Origin: Kosakonia sacchari SP1
GTDB lineage: Bacteria > Pseudomonadota > Gammaproteobacteria > Enterobacterales > Enterobacteriaceae
DNA: 64,000 nt
Assembly (NCBI RefSeq): GCF_000300455.3
Contig: NZ_CP007215.2
Coordinates: 1,426,001 to 1,490,000, forward strand
Direction: 5' to 3'
The position numbers were made by a program, and so were the translations under genes. Below the pieces are notes generated by a model, which was not told the origin of the DNA, searched no databases, and was given only the letters and a program-made list of their open reading frames with translations. Shown here piece by piece: positions 39,161 to 49,004 of this stretch (the stretch's first letter is position 1; each line of letters begins with the position of its first letter).

Positions 39161-39685
39161 ATGTCGCACATCCTCAACCGCCAGCAGACTTTCCGCGCCC
39201 ACAGCGGTACGGAACTGGATGCGAAAAGCTGGCTCACCGAAGCGCCGTTGTGCATGCTGATGAATAACCCTGATCCCGATGTTTCTAAAAAACCGAACGC
39301 GCCGGTGTTGTATGGCGGCATGGGTCGCAGCCATCTTGATTCTGGTTCGGTGGCAAGCCCGAACCGTGAAACCGAAGCGATGCACAACGGTTCTGACGTC
39401 GTATCCACCTGGTCGTTGCTTAACACTGCCAGCTGCGCGAGCTGTGCCTCGCGTCATCACGGCGGTAGCGTGCGAATGGTTTTTTCCCGGCATGCAGGGG
39501 TGGTGATCGTTTGTGGTGACACAGATGAAGCGGCGGCACGCATTGCGCACGTGCTGCACAACGATCCGGCTACCGGTGTGATTCATCACGCTGACGCCGG
39601 GTATGAGATTGCGATTGAGTGCGCCGCCGCGCAGACGCTCAATCTTCCGATGGTTGCTGCAATGCAGGAGCAGGGCAAAGCATGA
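39161..39685 (+). pseudogene. hutU remnant with large in-frame internal deletion
   Basis: This 174-codon frame is a cut-down urocanase. Residues 1-56 align with residues 1-58 of the intact HutU at 43492-45168 (shared [10 protein letters not shown]-x-M-L-M-N-N) and the rest aligns with HutU from about residue 444 ([17 protein letters not shown]). About 385 residues, including the NAD-binding G-L-G-G-M-G-G-A-Q region and the active-site cysteine region, are gone; the junction is at a Gly-Arg that occurs at both ends. A further four-residue loss and many substitutions (for example S-C-A-S-C-A-S) follow. It cannot be an active urocanase, yet the frame is open and its TGA overlaps the hutH ATG (ATGA), so it may persist because it drives hutH translation. 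Confidence 0.88.
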
Positions 39686-41208
39686 AAAATTTCACTCTTA
39701 TTCCGGGCCAACTCACCCTCGCGCAGCTGCGCGAAATCTACAGCCAGCCTCTTCATCTGTCGCTGGATGATGGCGCGTTTGCGGCCATTAATGAGAGCGT
39801 TGCCTGCGTCAACACGATTATGACGGAAGGCCGCACCGCCTATGGCATCAACACGGGCTTCGGTTTGCTGGCGCAGACGCGTATCGCGACGGAAGATCTG
39901 GAGAATTTGCAACGCTCGCTGGTGCTCTCTCACGCGGCAGGCGTTGGCGAACCGCTGGATGACGCGCTGGTTCGCTTAATTATGGTGTTGAAGATCAACA
40001 GCCTGGCGCGCGGTTTTTCCGGCATTCGCTTGCAGGTGATCCAGATGCTGGTGGCGATGGTTAACGCGGAGGTTTATCCATGGATCCCGGCGAAAGGCTC
40101 GGTGGGCGCGTCCGGTGATCTCGCACCGCTGGCGCATATGTCGCTGACGCTGCTCGGCGAAGGCAAAGCGCGCTGGCAGGGGGAATGGTTACCGGCGAGT
40201 GAAGCGCTGAAAAATGCTGGCCTCGAGCCGATCACGCTGGCGGCGAAAGAGGGGCTGGCGCTGCTGAACGGTACGCAAACGTCCACTGCGTTTGCTTTGC
40301 GCGGCCTGTTTGAAGCCGAAGATCTGTTCGCTTCTGCTGTGGTTTGCGGTGCGTTGACCACTGAGGCGGCGCTCGGTTCGCGTCGTCCCTTCGATGCGCG
40401 TATTCATGACGTTCGCGGCCAACGCGGGCAGATTGACGCGGCGGCGTTATATCGCCATCTCTTAACCGATGACAGCGCCATTTCTCAGTCTCACCACAAC
40501 TGCAATAAAGTGCAGGATCCTTATTCCCTGCGCTGCCAGCCGCAGGTGATGGGCGCATGCCTGACGCAACTGCGTTTTGCTGCAGAAGTGCTGCTAACCG
40601 AAGCGAATGCAGTTTCCGATAACCCGCTGGTTTTCGCCGCTGAAAATGAAGTGATCTCCGGGGGAAATTTCCACGCTGAACCGGTGGCGATGGCGGCAGA
40701 CAATATTGCGCTGGCGATTGCTGAGATTGGCTCGCTGGCGGAGCGCCGTATCGCCCTGCTGATGGACAGTCATATGTCGCAATTGCCGCCGTTCCTGGTG
40801 AAAAACGGCGGTGTTAACTCTGGCTTTATGATTGCTCAGGTCACCGCAGCGGCGCTGGCAAGCGAAAACAAAGCGTTGTCACATCCGCATAGCGTGGACA
40901 GTTTGCCGACCTCGGCAAACCAGGAAGATCACGTCTCGATGGCTCCGGCTGCCGGGCGTCGCCTGTGGGAAATGGCGGCAAATACGCGTGGCGTCATTGC
41001 TGTCGAGTGGCTGGCCGCCTGCCAGGGGTTGGATATGCGCGAAGGCTTAACCAGCAGCCCGTTGCTGGAACAGGCGCGCCATCTGCTGCGCGAACAGGTT
41101 GCGCATTATGAGAAAGATCGTTATTTCGCGCCGGATATTGAACGTGCGATTGCGCTGCTGGCGGAACGCCATCTGACGACATTGCTGCCAGCAATAGTGT
41201 CTGGCTGA
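39682..41208 (+). CDS. hutH: Histidine ammonia-lyase HutH
   Basis: This 508-residue enzyme deaminates histidine to urocanate, the first step of the hut pathway. The MIO cofactor-forming Ala-Ser-Gly is in [14 protein letters not shown], and the catalytic residues in [22 protein letters not shown] and A-N-Q-E-D-H are all canonical. The start overlaps the stop of the hutU remnant by four bases; the frame opens earlier at 39619 inside that remnant. Length is normal (about 510). The promoter and HutC-like operator lie before the remnant. A terminator follows about 200 bases after the stop. Confidence 0.96.
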   Translation: MKNFTLIPGQLTLAQLREIYSQPLHLSLDDGAFAAINESVACVNTIMTEGRTAYGINTGFGLLAQTRIATEDLENLQRSLVLSHAAGVGEPLDDALVRLIMVLKINSLARGFSGIRLQVIQMLVAMVNAEVYPWIPAKGSVGASGDLAPLAHMSLTLLGEGKARWQGEWLPASEALKNAGLEPITLAAKEGLALLNGTQTSTAFALRGLFEAEDLFASAVVCGALTTEAALGSRRPFDARIHDVRGQRGQIDAAALYRHLLTDDSAISQSHHNCNKVQDPYSLRCQPQVMGACLTQLRFAAEVLLTEANAVSDNPLVFAAENEVISGGNFHAEPVAMAADNIALAIAEIGSLAERRIALLMDSHMSQLPPFLVKNGGVNSGFMIAQVTAAALASENKALSHPHSVDSLPTSANQEDHVSMAPAAGRRLWEMAANTRGVIAVEWLAACQGLDMREGLTSSPLLEQARHLLREQVAHYEKDRYFAPDIERAIALLAERHLTTLLPAIVSG

Positions 41209-41413
41209 AGAAGATAGGCATTGCTGGTTATTCGGGTGTGGCGGGCTTTACCTTTGAAATTGAATACATTTTTGCTGTTATCAAACGTAAGGTGCACCTG
41301 TAAGCCAGCATAATGTTTTGGTGTCAGGGGCAGGCGTCACGCCAGGAATAGATTAAGTGATAAGCGGTGGCGGGAAATAAAGGCTCAACGACACGGGAAT
41401 GAATCCCGTCATG

Positions 41414-41437
41414 AAGGGATGCTTGCGCATCCCTTTT
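41414..41437 (+). terminator. Terminator downstream of hutH
   Basis: AAGGGATGC, loop TTGC, GCATCCCTT followed by TT, just before the convergent hutG gene. The 205 bases between the hutH stop and this hairpin show nothing else. Confidence 0.75.
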
Positions 41438-41441
41438 AATG

Positions 41442-42242
41442 TTAACGGGACAGTCGTTGCTTACCCCAGTCGAGCGCGGTATTGATCAGGGAAATCAGTA
41501 GCTGGCGGAACGCTTCACTCTTCTCTTCGGAGAAAGCAAAACTCGTCTCATCCATGTAGCAGCACTGCGCCACTTCCAGCTGTATCGCATGGATGTTCTG
41601 TTGCGGTGCGCCGTAATGGCGGGTGATATACCCGCCTTTGAAGCGACCGTTGAGCACTTTCGTGTAGTGCGGAAATGCCTCGCAGCACGCCAGCAATGCG
41701 GCGCTCAGTTCCGGCGCGCAGCTTGCGCCATCGGCAGTACCGAAGTTTAGATCCGGCAGTTTGCCGTCAAACAAACGCGGAACCACCGATTTGATGGAGT
41801 GCGCATCCCACAGGAGCGCGTAGCCGAACGTGTCGCGCAGCCGCGCCAGTTCCTGCGCCAGCGCCTGGTGATAGGGCTGCCACACCGTATGCAAAATAGC
41901 AGTTTTCGTGGCGTCATCCGGCGCTTTACCCGCTTCGAACAGCGGTTCGCCGTCAAAAAAAATGTCCGGGAACAGGCCGGTAGTCGCGGTGTTGTATAAC
42001 GGTTTGTCATCTGCCGGGCGGTTTAAATCCACCACATAGCGGGAATAATTAGCGCTCAGCACGCTGGCACCAAGCTCGCGAATCGGCTGATACAGCAGCG
42101 GGATATGCCAGTCCGTATCCTCCAGACGTCGTGCCCGCGCAGTGAGACCGCTGGCAATTTCCGGCGTCAATTGCGTGCCGGGATGGGGCATACTGACCAA
42201 AAGCGGTAACCGGCCCTGATGTAATTCGAATGCGTTAGTCAT
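41442..42242 (-). CDS. hutG: N-formylglutamate deformylase HutG
   Basis: This 266-residue protein is the N-formylglutamate amidohydrolase type of HutG (PF05013 family), the last step of the five-step histidine pathway giving glutamate and formate. M-P-H-P-G-T near residue 19, L-L-W-D-A-H-S-I near residue 146 and the acidic Q-L-E-V-A-Q near residue 222 resemble the zinc-dependent amidohydrolase site. It is not the arginase-like formiminoglutamase of Klebsiella and Salmonella. The start at 42242 overlaps the hutI stop by eight bases; a longer frame to 42380 lies inside hutI. Confidence 0.92.
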   Translation of the reverse strand: MTNAFELHQGRLPLLVSMPHPGTQLTPEIASGLTARARRLEDTDWHIPLLYQPIRELGASVLSANYSRYVVDLNRPADDKPLYNTATTGLFPDIFFDGEPLFEAGKAPDDATKTAILHTVWQPYHQALAQELARLRDTFGYALLWDAHSIKSVVPRLFDGKLPDLNFGTADGASCAPELSAALLACCEAFPHYTKVLNGRFKGGYITRHYGAPQQNIHAIQLEVAQCCYMDETSFAFSEEKSEAFRQLLISLINTALDWGKQRLSR

Positions 42243-43443
42243 GCCAGACTTCCTCCCCCTGATAGATAACCTGTTTTGACAGTGTTCCTCCCAGCCAGTA
42301 GCTGAGTTCTGCCGGATGCGCCACATCCCACGCGACAAAGCTGGCCTCTTTACCCGCCTGGAGCGTGCCGCAGCGTTCACTGATACCTAATGCGCGAGCG
42401 GCATGACAGGTCACTCCCGCCAGCGCTTCTTCAGGCGTCAGACGGAACAACGTGCAGGCCATGTTCATCATCAGGCGCAGCGACAACACGGGCGACGTAC
42501 CGGGGTTCAGATCGCTGGAAATCGCCATCGGCACCTGGTGCTGACGCAGCAGCGCGACCGGTGGCTGCTGGCTCTCGCGTAAAAAGTAAAAAGCCCCCGG
42601 TAGCAGAACGGCAGTGGTGCCGTGCTGCGCCATCAGTACGATATCTTCTTCGCACAAATACTCGAGGTGATCGGCGGAAAGCGCATTGTAGCGGGCAGCC
42701 AGCCCTGCCCCGTGCAGCAGAGAAAGCTGTTCGGCATGCAGTTTTACCGGTAAGCCAAGCTGCTGCGCTTTGCGGAAAACCCGCTCCACTTGCGGCGGTG
42801 AAAAGGCCAGATGTTCACAAAAAGCATCGACCGCATCGACCAGCCCTTGTGCGTGCCAGGCGGGTAGCCAGTGCTGGCAAATCTCGTCGATGTAGTCGTC
42901 AGCGCGCCCCTGATATTCGCCAGGCAAAGCATGCGCTGCCAGGCTGGTGCTGAAGAGAGTGAGCGGCATTTCTGCGCCAAGCGCGCGGATCACCTGCAAC
43001 ATTTTGCTTTCATCGGCAAAGCTGAGGCCATAACCGGATTTGATCTCAAGCGCGGTAACGCCGTCTTTACGCAGCGCGTCAATGCGCTTGCGGGCGCTTT
43101 CCAGCAGTTGTTGCTGGCTGGCGTTGCGGGTGGCATTGACGGTACTGATAATGCCGCCGCCTGCGGCGGCGATTTCCGCATAGCTCGCGCCATTGAGCCG
43201 CATCTCAAACTCCTTGCTGCGATCGCCGCCAAACACACTATGGCTATGGCAATCGATCAACCCGGGTGTAACCAGCCGTCCATGAAGGTCTACTTCACGA
43301 TCGACCATATCGTCCGGCTGCGTTCCTTCTTCGCCCAGCCATGAAATCTGCGGCCCGTCGGTGATCAGCGCACCGTGAGGGATCAGGTTGTATTTGCCCG
43401 CTTCCATAGTGGCAATCTGACAGTGACGCCATAAAATGCGCAT
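42235..43443 (-). CDS. hutI: Imidazolonepropionase HutI
   Basis: This 402-residue amidohydrolase opens the ring of imidazolone-5-propionate to N-formimino-glutamate. The metal ligands are in [16 protein letters not shown] and S-S-D-L-N-P-G, and K-S-G-Y-G-L is conserved. GGGAG is too close to the ATG at 43449 but seven bases from the ATG at 43443, so I chose the latter (M-R-I-L-W). It overlaps hutG and follows hutU by 48 bases in one hutU-hutI-hutG operon. Confidence 0.95.
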   Translation of the reverse strand: MRILWRHCQIATMEAGKYNLIPHGALITDGPQISWLGEEGTQPDDMVDREVDLHGRLVTPGLIDCHSHSVFGGDRSKEFEMRLNGASYAEIAAAGGGIISTVNATRNASQQQLLESARKRIDALRKDGVTALEIKSGYGLSFADESKMLQVIRALGAEMPLTLFSTSLAAHALPGEYQGRADDYIDEICQHWLPAWHAQGLVDAVDAFCEHLAFSPPQVERVFRKAQQLGLPVKLHAEQLSLLHGAGLAARYNALSADHLEYLCEEDIVLMAQHGTTAVLLPGAFYFLRESQQPPVALLRQHQVPMAISSDLNPGTSPVLSLRLMMNMACTLFRLTPEEALAGVTCHAARALGISERCGTLQAGKEASFVAWDVAHPAELSYWLGGTLSKQVIYQGEEVWHD

Positions 43444-43491
43444 CCGCATTCTCCCGTCATGGTCGGCGCAGCAATCACCGCGCCGCCAGTT

Positions 43492-45168
43492 TTACTTTGC
43501 AATCATCGGTAAGTTGAGGCCGTGCTCTTTGGCACAGGCGATAGCTGAATCATAGCCTGCATCGGCATGGCGCATCACGCCCGTCGCCGGATCGTTATGC
43601 AGTACGCGGGCAATACGCTCTGCCGCTTCATCCGTACCATCACAGACGATAACCATCCCCGAATGCTGCGAGAAGCCCATGCCGACGCCTCCGCCGTGGT
43701 GCAGAGAAACCCAGGTTGCGCCGCTGGCGGTATTGAGCAACGCATTCAGCAAAGGCCAGTCGGAAACTGCATCGGAGCCATCTTTCATCGCTTCGGTTTC
43801 GCGGTTCGGGCTGGCAACGGAGCCGGAGTCCAGGTGATCGCGGCCAATGACAATCGGTGCGGAGACTTCGCCGCGACGCACCATTTCGTTAAACGCCAGC
43901 CCCAGGCGTGCGCGCTGCCCAAGACCAACCCAGCAGATTCGCGCAGGTAAGCCCTGGAAACTGATGCGCTCTTTCGCCATATCCAGCCAGCGGTGCAGAT
44001 GCGCATCATCCGCGATCAGCTCTTTTACCTTTTCATCGGTGCGATAGATATCTTCCGCATCACCGGAGAGCGCGGCCCAGCGGAATGGCCCGATACCGCG
44101 ACAGAACAGCGGGCGAATATAGGCGGGCACAAAACCCGGGAAATCGAAGGCGTTACTGACGCCCATCTCTTTCGCCATCTGGCGAATATTGTTGCCATAG
44201 TCGAAGGTCGGAATGCCCTGCTGTTGGAAGGCGAGCATTGCTTTAACGTGCTCGGCCATGGAGGCTTTCGCCGCCTGAGTCACCACGGCCGGTTCACTCT
44301 TCGCACGTTCGCGATACGCTTCCCACTGCCAGCCAATCGGCAAATAGCCGTTCAGCGGATCGTGGGCGCTGGTTTGATCGGTCACAAGATCGGGGCGAAC
44401 ACCGCGTTTAACCAGTTCCGGTAAGACTTCTGCCGCATTGCCGTGCAGCGCCACCGAGATGGCTTTGCCTTCGCGGGTATAGCGTTCAATACGCGCCAGC
44501 GCATCGTCCAGATCCGTTGCCTGCTCATCCACATACCCGGTACGCAGGCGGAAATCGATGCGCGATTGCTGGCACTCAATGTTCAGCGAGCAGGCGCCCG
44601 CCAGCGTGGCGGCCAGCGGCTGCGCACCGCCCATGCCGCCCAGACCTGCGGTCAGCACCCAGCGGCCGACCAGTGAACCGTTATAGTGCTGGCGACCCGC
44701 TTCGACAAAGGTTTCATACGTACCCTGAACGATCCCCTGGCTGCCGATATAGATCCAGGAGCCGGCGGTCATCTGGCCGTACATCGCCAGCCCTTTAGCG
44801 TCCAGCTCGTTAAAGTGCTCCCAGTTAGCCCAGTGGGGAACCAGGTTGGAGTTGGCGATCAGTACGCGCGGTGCGTTACTGTGGGTTTTAAACACGCCGA
44901 CCGGTTTACCGGACTGCACCAGCAGCGTTTCGTCATCGTTGAGCTGCTTTAGCGCTTCAACCATTTTGTCAAAGCACTCCCAATTACGCGCTGCCCGTCC
45001 AATTCCTCCATAAACCACCAGCTCTTTCGGGTTTTCCGCGACGTCGGGATCAAGGTTGTTCATCAGCATGCGCAGCGGCGCTTCGGTCAGCCAGCTTTTC
45101 GCATTCAATGTCGTGCCGCGTGGCGCTCTGATCTCAACATCACGATAACGGGATAATTCACTACTCAT
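43492..45168 (-). CDS. hutU: Urocanate hydratase HutU
   Basis: This 558-residue enzyme hydrates urocanate to imidazolone propionate with tightly bound NAD as electrophile. The NAD-binding [11 protein letters not shown] near residue 176, the [15 protein letters not shown] start and the C-terminal D-A-G-Y-D-S-A are intact, and length is standard. It is the only functional urocanase in the window and the template for the remnant at 39161. It heads the hutUIG operon, with a HutC-type palindrome 68 bases upstream. Confidence 0.96.
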   Translation of the reverse strand: MSSELSRYRDVEIRAPRGTTLNAKSWLTEAPLRMLMNNLDPDVAENPKELVVYGGIGRAARNWECFDKMVEALKQLNDDETLLVQSGKPVGVFKTHSNAPRVLIANSNLVPHWANWEHFNELDAKGLAMYGQMTAGSWIYIGSQGIVQGTYETFVEAGRQHYNGSLVGRWVLTAGLGGMGGAQPLAATLAGACSLNIECQQSRIDFRLRTGYVDEQATDLDDALARIERYTREGKAISVALHGNAAEVLPELVKRGVRPDLVTDQTSAHDPLNGYLPIGWQWEAYRERAKSEPAVVTQAAKASMAEHVKAMLAFQQQGIPTFDYGNNIRQMAKEMGVSNAFDFPGFVPAYIRPLFCRGIGPFRWAALSGDAEDIYRTDEKVKELIADDAHLHRWLDMAKERISFQGLPARICWVGLGQRARLGLAFNEMVRRGEVSAPIVIGRDHLDSGSVASPNRETEAMKDGSDAVSDWPLLNALLNTASGATWVSLHHGGGVGMGFSQHSGMVIVCDGTDEAAERIARVLHNDPATGVMRHADAGYDSAIACAKEHGLNLPMIAK

Positions 45169-45235
45169 GCGGTTTACCTTCTCTGTTTGATAGCGGAATA
45201 AATGCTTTCTGACGTTGCGATGCTGTTGTACACGT

Positions 45236-45249
45236 CTTGTATATACATG
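45236..45249 (-). promoter_or_regulatory. HutC-type operator upstream of hutU
   Basis: CTTGTATATACATG is a near-perfect palindrome matching the HutC consensus, 68 bases before the hutU start. A half-similar TTGTACAC lies just beside it at about 45226. It is in the 484-base gap 45169-45652, which otherwise holds only AT-rich promoter sequence for hutU and for the divergent transporter operon. Confidence 0.75.
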
Positions 45250-45571
45250 ATAAGCACATATGGTGCCACTTTAATCGAATTATTTATTTCACATACAAAA
45301 CAATGTGTTGTTATTGATGTGTTTTTTCCTGGTACTGAAGGAAAGGGTTTTGATGCACTCTTCTGCACTGTTATTGTGCCAGATGGTGCTGAAATGCGCG
45401 TTTTTAGTGCGTGTCTGCGCTGTTTTAAAGCGAGCAGACTGGGAAAGTAAGCAGGGCTAATCCGCTCTGTTACGCTGGTTTTATTAATGAAAATTTTATA
45501 TATGTTTGTTTTAACGGTTTTTTATTTAAATCACGAATGTTGCGATTACGTTATGGCACATGGCTTGCTAG

Positions 45572-45583
45572 TTGTACATACAA
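45572..45583 (+). promoter_or_regulatory. HutC-type operator upstream of the ABC transporter operon
   Basis: TTGTACATACAA is an exact palindrome (TTGTA-CA-TACAA) of the same type as the hutU and hutF sites, 69 bases before the ATPase gene. It ties the transporter and lyase genes to the HutC regulon. Confidence 0.7.
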
Positions 45584-45652
45584 GGATATACAAAGAGTAT
45601 TTTTGTATTGCCGTCACAACAGAATGGCAAACGATGACCATAAGGCGTAACG

Positions 45653-46750
45653 ATGATTACTTTCAACAATGTGACCAAGCATTATCACGACGGTACCGTC
45701 GTGGTCGATGGCCTGAACCTTGTCGCGCCAGGAGGCAAAATTACTGTGCTGGTGGGGCCGTCGGGTTGTGGGAAAACCACCTCATTACGCATGATCAACC
45801 GGCTGGTGGAGCCCTCTTCCGGGACGATTTTGCTCAATGGTGAATCCACCGCTCAGATGGATGTTGTGCAGCTGCGCCGCCGTATTGGTTACGTGATCCA
45901 GAATGCCGGATTGTTCCCGCATAAAACTATCATCGATAACATTGCCACTACCGCCATCCTTAATGGTGCGGCGAAAAGCAAAGCCAGGGCCAGAGCGGCA
46001 GAATTACTGGAAGTGGTCGGCCTGGCGCCGCAACTGGCGAAACGCTATCCGTGGCAACTCTCCGGCGGACAACAGCAGCGCGTCGGCGTGGCGCGTGCGC
46101 TGGCTGCCGACCCGGAATTTATGCTGATGGACGAACCCTTCAGCGCCGTTGACCCCGTGGTGCGTGAACAGTTGCAGGAAGAGTTTCTGCGCATTCAGAA
46201 AGAGGTCAGCAAGACCATCATTATGGTCACGCACGATATTGATGAAGCAATGAAACTGGGTGATTGCGTTGCGGTGCTGAAACCTGGTGGCAAGCTGGCG
46301 CAACTGGCGACGCCGGGCGAACTGCTGAATGCGCCGCAGAGCGAATTTGTTGCTGACTTCATTGGCCGCGACCGCGGTTATCGCAAACTCAGTTTCCACA
46401 CTTCCGCACCGCTGACGGCGTTACAGGCGGAACCGATCATTGAAATGGGCGCGACTCTTGCGCAGGCACGCAATATCAGCACACAGCGTTGGTTGCTGGT
46501 GACGCAGCAGGGCAGAGCCTGCGGCTGGTTTGACACGCATCAGCAGGTAACGGTGATAGCGCCGGAAAACGTGAACCTTGGCGCGACGTTTTCTCCGCAG
46601 GGCGGCACGCTGCGCCAGTTGCTGGATTCGGCGCTCAGTTCTCCCTGCCATCGTGCCGTGGTGGTCGATGAACAGCTTGCCCCGCTGGGATCGCTGGCGC
46701 TGGACAATGTGCTGGATGCCTGCAAGTCGCTGACGCAGGAGGCGCTATGA
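45653..46750 (+). CDS. ABC transporter ATPase, quaternary-amine uptake type (OpuCA/OsmV-like)
   Basis: This 365-residue ATPase has Walker A G-P-S-G-C-G-K-T-T (residue about 35), signature L-S-G-G-Q-Q-Q-R-V (about 138), Walker B L-M-D-E-P-F and the switch histidine in V-T-H-D. The C-terminal 120 residues look like the CBS-domain pair seen in OpuCA and ProV, which transport glycine betaine and related compounds. It is the first of four transporter genes and overlaps the first permease by four bases (ATGA). The operon lies between hutU and hutD behind a HutC-like operator, so its substrate is probably linked to histidine. Confidence 0.9.
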   Translation: MITFNNVTKHYHDGTVVVDGLNLVAPGGKITVLVGPSGCGKTTSLRMINRLVEPSSGTILLNGESTAQMDVVQLRRRIGYVIQNAGLFPHKTIIDNIATTAILNGAAKSKARARAAELLEVVGLAPQLAKRYPWQLSGGQQQRVGVARALAADPEFMLMDEPFSAVDPVVREQLQEEFLRIQKEVSKTIIMVTHDIDEAMKLGDCVAVLKPGGKLAQLATPGELLNAPQSEFVADFIGRDRGYRKLSFHTSAPLTALQAEPIIEMGATLAQARNISTQRWLLVTQQGRACGWFDTHQQVTVIAPENVNLGATFSPQGGTLRQLLDSALSSPCHRAVVVDEQLAPLGSLALDNVLDACKSLTQEAL

Positions 46751-47391
46751 GATTTGACTGGCTGTGGGGGCAAAGCGACAGGATCCTCAGCTTGCTGCTC
46801 TGGCACTGCTATTTGTCGATTATGCCGATCCTGATTGGCCTGCTGCTGGCGATCCCGGTGGGTTGGGCGGTGAACAACCTGCCAAAAGTGAAAAGTATCA
46901 TCCTGAACCTGTTCGGCCTGCTGTACACCATTCCGTCGCTGGCGCTGTTCGTCCTGTTGCCGCCGCTGCTGAATACGCAAATTCTCGACCCAATTAACGT
47001 GGTTGTGGCGCTGACTATCTACAGCTTTGCGCTGCTGGTCAGAACCGTGTGCGACGGTCTGGATTCCGTCGCCGAAGATACCCGGCAGTCTGCTTTTGCG
47101 CTGGGGTACAAGCCGCTACAGCAATTTTTGCAGATCGACCTGCCGCTTGCCGTACCGGTGATCGGCTCCGGGCTGCGTGTAGCTGTGGTTTCGAATGTCA
47201 GCATCGTGTCAGTTGCCGCGCTGATTGGCGCGCCGCAGTTAGGTTCGCTGTTTACCCAGGGGTTTCAGCTTCAGTTCCTCACCCCGATTATCGCCGGGAT
47301 TGTGCTGTGCATCGCGCTGGCCTTCATTCTCGATTGCCTGGTGGTGGCGATAACCCGCTCTTTAAGCCGCTGGCAACCGCAAAGGGGATAA
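46747..47391 (+). CDS. ABC transporter permease (OpuCB-like), first
   Basis: This 214-residue protein has about five to six membrane helices and the permease EAA-type loop around Q-S-A-F-A-L-G-Y-K-P-L-Q-Q-F (residues about 115-128) that contacts the ATPase, in the style of OpuCB/YehW. It is translationally coupled to the ATPase gene (four-base overlap) and separated from the next permease gene by three bases. With its partner it should form the channel of a quaternary-amine-type importer. Confidence 0.9.
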   Translation: MRFDWLWGQSDRILSLLLWHCYLSIMPILIGLLLAIPVGWAVNNLPKVKSIILNLFGLLYTIPSLALFVLLPPLLNTQILDPINVVVALTIYSFALLVRTVCDGLDSVAEDTRQSAFALGYKPLQQFLQIDLPLAVPVIGSGLRVAVVSNVSIVSVAALIGAPQLGSLFTQGFQLQFLTPIIAGIVLCIALAFILDCLVVAITRSLSRWQPQRG

Positions 47392-47394
47392 CTG

Positions 47395-48075
47395 ATGAAT
47401 GAATGGTTTTTCGATCCCAGCCACTGGTTCGGAGACGACGGCATTGTGCCGCTGCTGTTGCAGCATATCGGTTACAGCGCGGCGGCGCTGGCGATTGCCG
47501 TCGCCATTGCGTTTCCGGTCGGCTGCTACACCGGGCATACAGGGAAAGGGGAAGCGCTGCTGATTGGCACCACCAATGCCCTGCGTTCGTTGCCCTCTTT
47601 TGGTCTGATTATTTTGCTGGTGATCCTGCTGGCGGGTTATTTCGAATCAGATTTGGCCTTTGTTTTTCCCTGCATCATCGTGCTGGTAGTGCTGGCGCTG
47701 CCGCCCGTGGCGCTGGGTGTACATGCGGGTATCCGTTCTGTCGATCCCAGCGTGCATGACGCGGCAAAAGGGATTGGTCTGACACCGCTTCAGGTGCTGT
47801 TGCAGGTTGAGTTGCCCTGCGCAATGCCGCTGATCCTCTCCGGGATCCGCAGTGCCGCGCTGCAAATTGTCTCCACAGCGACCATTGCGGCATATGTTTC
47901 ACTCGGCGGCCTGGGGCGATTGATTATCGACGGGCGTGCTGCCAACGACTTTGCACAGATGACTGCCGGGGCCCTCCTCGTCGCGCTGCTGGCATTGATC
48001 ATTGATCTCTTTTTTTCGCTTTCAGGGAAAGTCGTGGTTTCACCGGGCATCACCCGGAAAACCAAAAACCAGTGA
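47395..48075 (+). CDS. ABC transporter permease (OpuCD-like), second
   Basis: This 226-residue permease is a paralogue of the preceding one, with helices about 25-45, 60-80, 85-105, 145-165 and 190-210 and the EAA loop D-A-A-K-G-I-G-L-T-P-L-Q-V-L. The P-S-F-G-L-I-I segment in the second helix is shared with the OpuC/Osm permeases. The substrate-binding gene starts 33 bases downstream. Confidence 0.9.
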   Translation: MNEWFFDPSHWFGDDGIVPLLLQHIGYSAAALAIAVAIAFPVGCYTGHTGKGEALLIGTTNALRSLPSFGLIILLVILLAGYFESDLAFVFPCIIVLVVLALPPVALGVHAGIRSVDPSVHDAAKGIGLTPLQVLLQVELPCAMPLILSGIRSAALQIVSTATIAAYVSLGGLGRLIIDGRAANDFAQMTAGALLVALLALIIDLFFSLSGKVVVSPGITRKTKNQ

Positions 48076-48108
48076 TGTTGAGTCCTTTAATTACAGAAGG
48101 TTAATAAG

Positions 48109-48990
48109 ATGATTAAGAAACGCTATTTAACGTTGTTCAGTGCCGCGCTGCTGTCTGTCGCTTCTTCTGTCTGGGCTGCGGATGCCGGCCAGAAAGTGAT
48201 TATTGGTTCGGCGGATTTTCCGGAAAACCAGTTGCTGGCGACCATTTACGCCGGGGCGCTGGAAGCGCAAAACATTCCAGTCGAGAAAAAACTCAACATT
48301 GGTAGCCGTGAAGTCTATATCCCGGCGCTGCTCGATGGTTCCATCACCGTGATCCCTGAGTACAGCGGCGCGCTGTTAAGCTATCTGGATGCGAAAAACG
48401 ACGCGCACAGTTCGGAAGATGTGGCGAAAGCGCTGGCCGCTAAGCTGCCGGAAAAAGTGAAAATGCTGAACACGTCCACGGCGCAAAACAGCGATGTACT
48501 GGCGGTAACGAAGAAAACCGCCGACAAATACAAACTGAAAACCATCGACGATCTGAAACCTGTCGCCGGGCAGTTAGTGCTTGGCGGCCCGGCGGAGTGG
48601 AAAACTCGTCATGAAGGCGTTCCCGGCCTGCGTGAAGTTTACGGTCTGAATTTCAAAACCTTCAAAGTGCTGGATGTTGCTGGCCCGCTGACGCTGACAG
48701 CGCTGAAAAATAACCAGATTCAAGTAGCTGACCTGACCTCCACTACACCGGAAATCAAAAAAGATCACCTGGTTGCGCTGGAAGATCCGAAACACCTGTT
48801 TGCCGCGCAGAACATTGTGCCCATTATCGCCAGCAGCACACTGAACCCGACCATTGAAAGCACGCTGAACAAAATCTCCGCGCAGCTCACCACCGAAGAT
48901 CTGATCGCCATGAACGAGCAGCTTGCTGAGTTCGCCAGCATTGATGATGTGGCGCACCAGTGGCTGGTTAAACACCAACTGAGCAAGTAA
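48109..48990 (+). CDS. ABC transporter substrate-binding protein (OpuAC/OpuCC family)
   Basis: This 293-residue protein has a cleavable signal peptide (S-S-V-W-A-A-D, cleavage about residue 24) and the OpuAC-family fold: G-S-A-D-F-P-E-N-Q-L-L near residue 33, P-E-Y-S-G-A-L-L near residue 83, A-D-L-T-S-T-T-P-E-I near residue 208. P-E-Y-S/T-G is characteristic of binders of trimethylammonium compounds such as choline, glycine betaine and, in the EgtU branch, ergothioneine. AGAAGG precedes the start. The exact ligand is not known. Confidence 0.9.
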   Translation: MIKKRYLTLFSAALLSVASSVWAADAGQKVIIGSADFPENQLLATIYAGALEAQNIPVEKKLNIGSREVYIPALLDGSITVIPEYSGALLSYLDAKNDAHSSEDVAKALAAKLPEKVKMLNTSTAQNSDVLAVTKKTADKYKLKTIDDLKPVAGQLVLGGPAEWKTRHEGVPGLREVYGLNFKTFKVLDVAGPLTLTALKNNQIQVADLTSTTPEIKKDHLVALEDPKHLFAAQNIVPIIASSTLNPTIESTLNKISAQLTTEDLIAMNEQLAEFASIDDVAHQWLVKHQLSK

Positions 48991-49004
48991 GGAACGGCTG
49001 CGAG

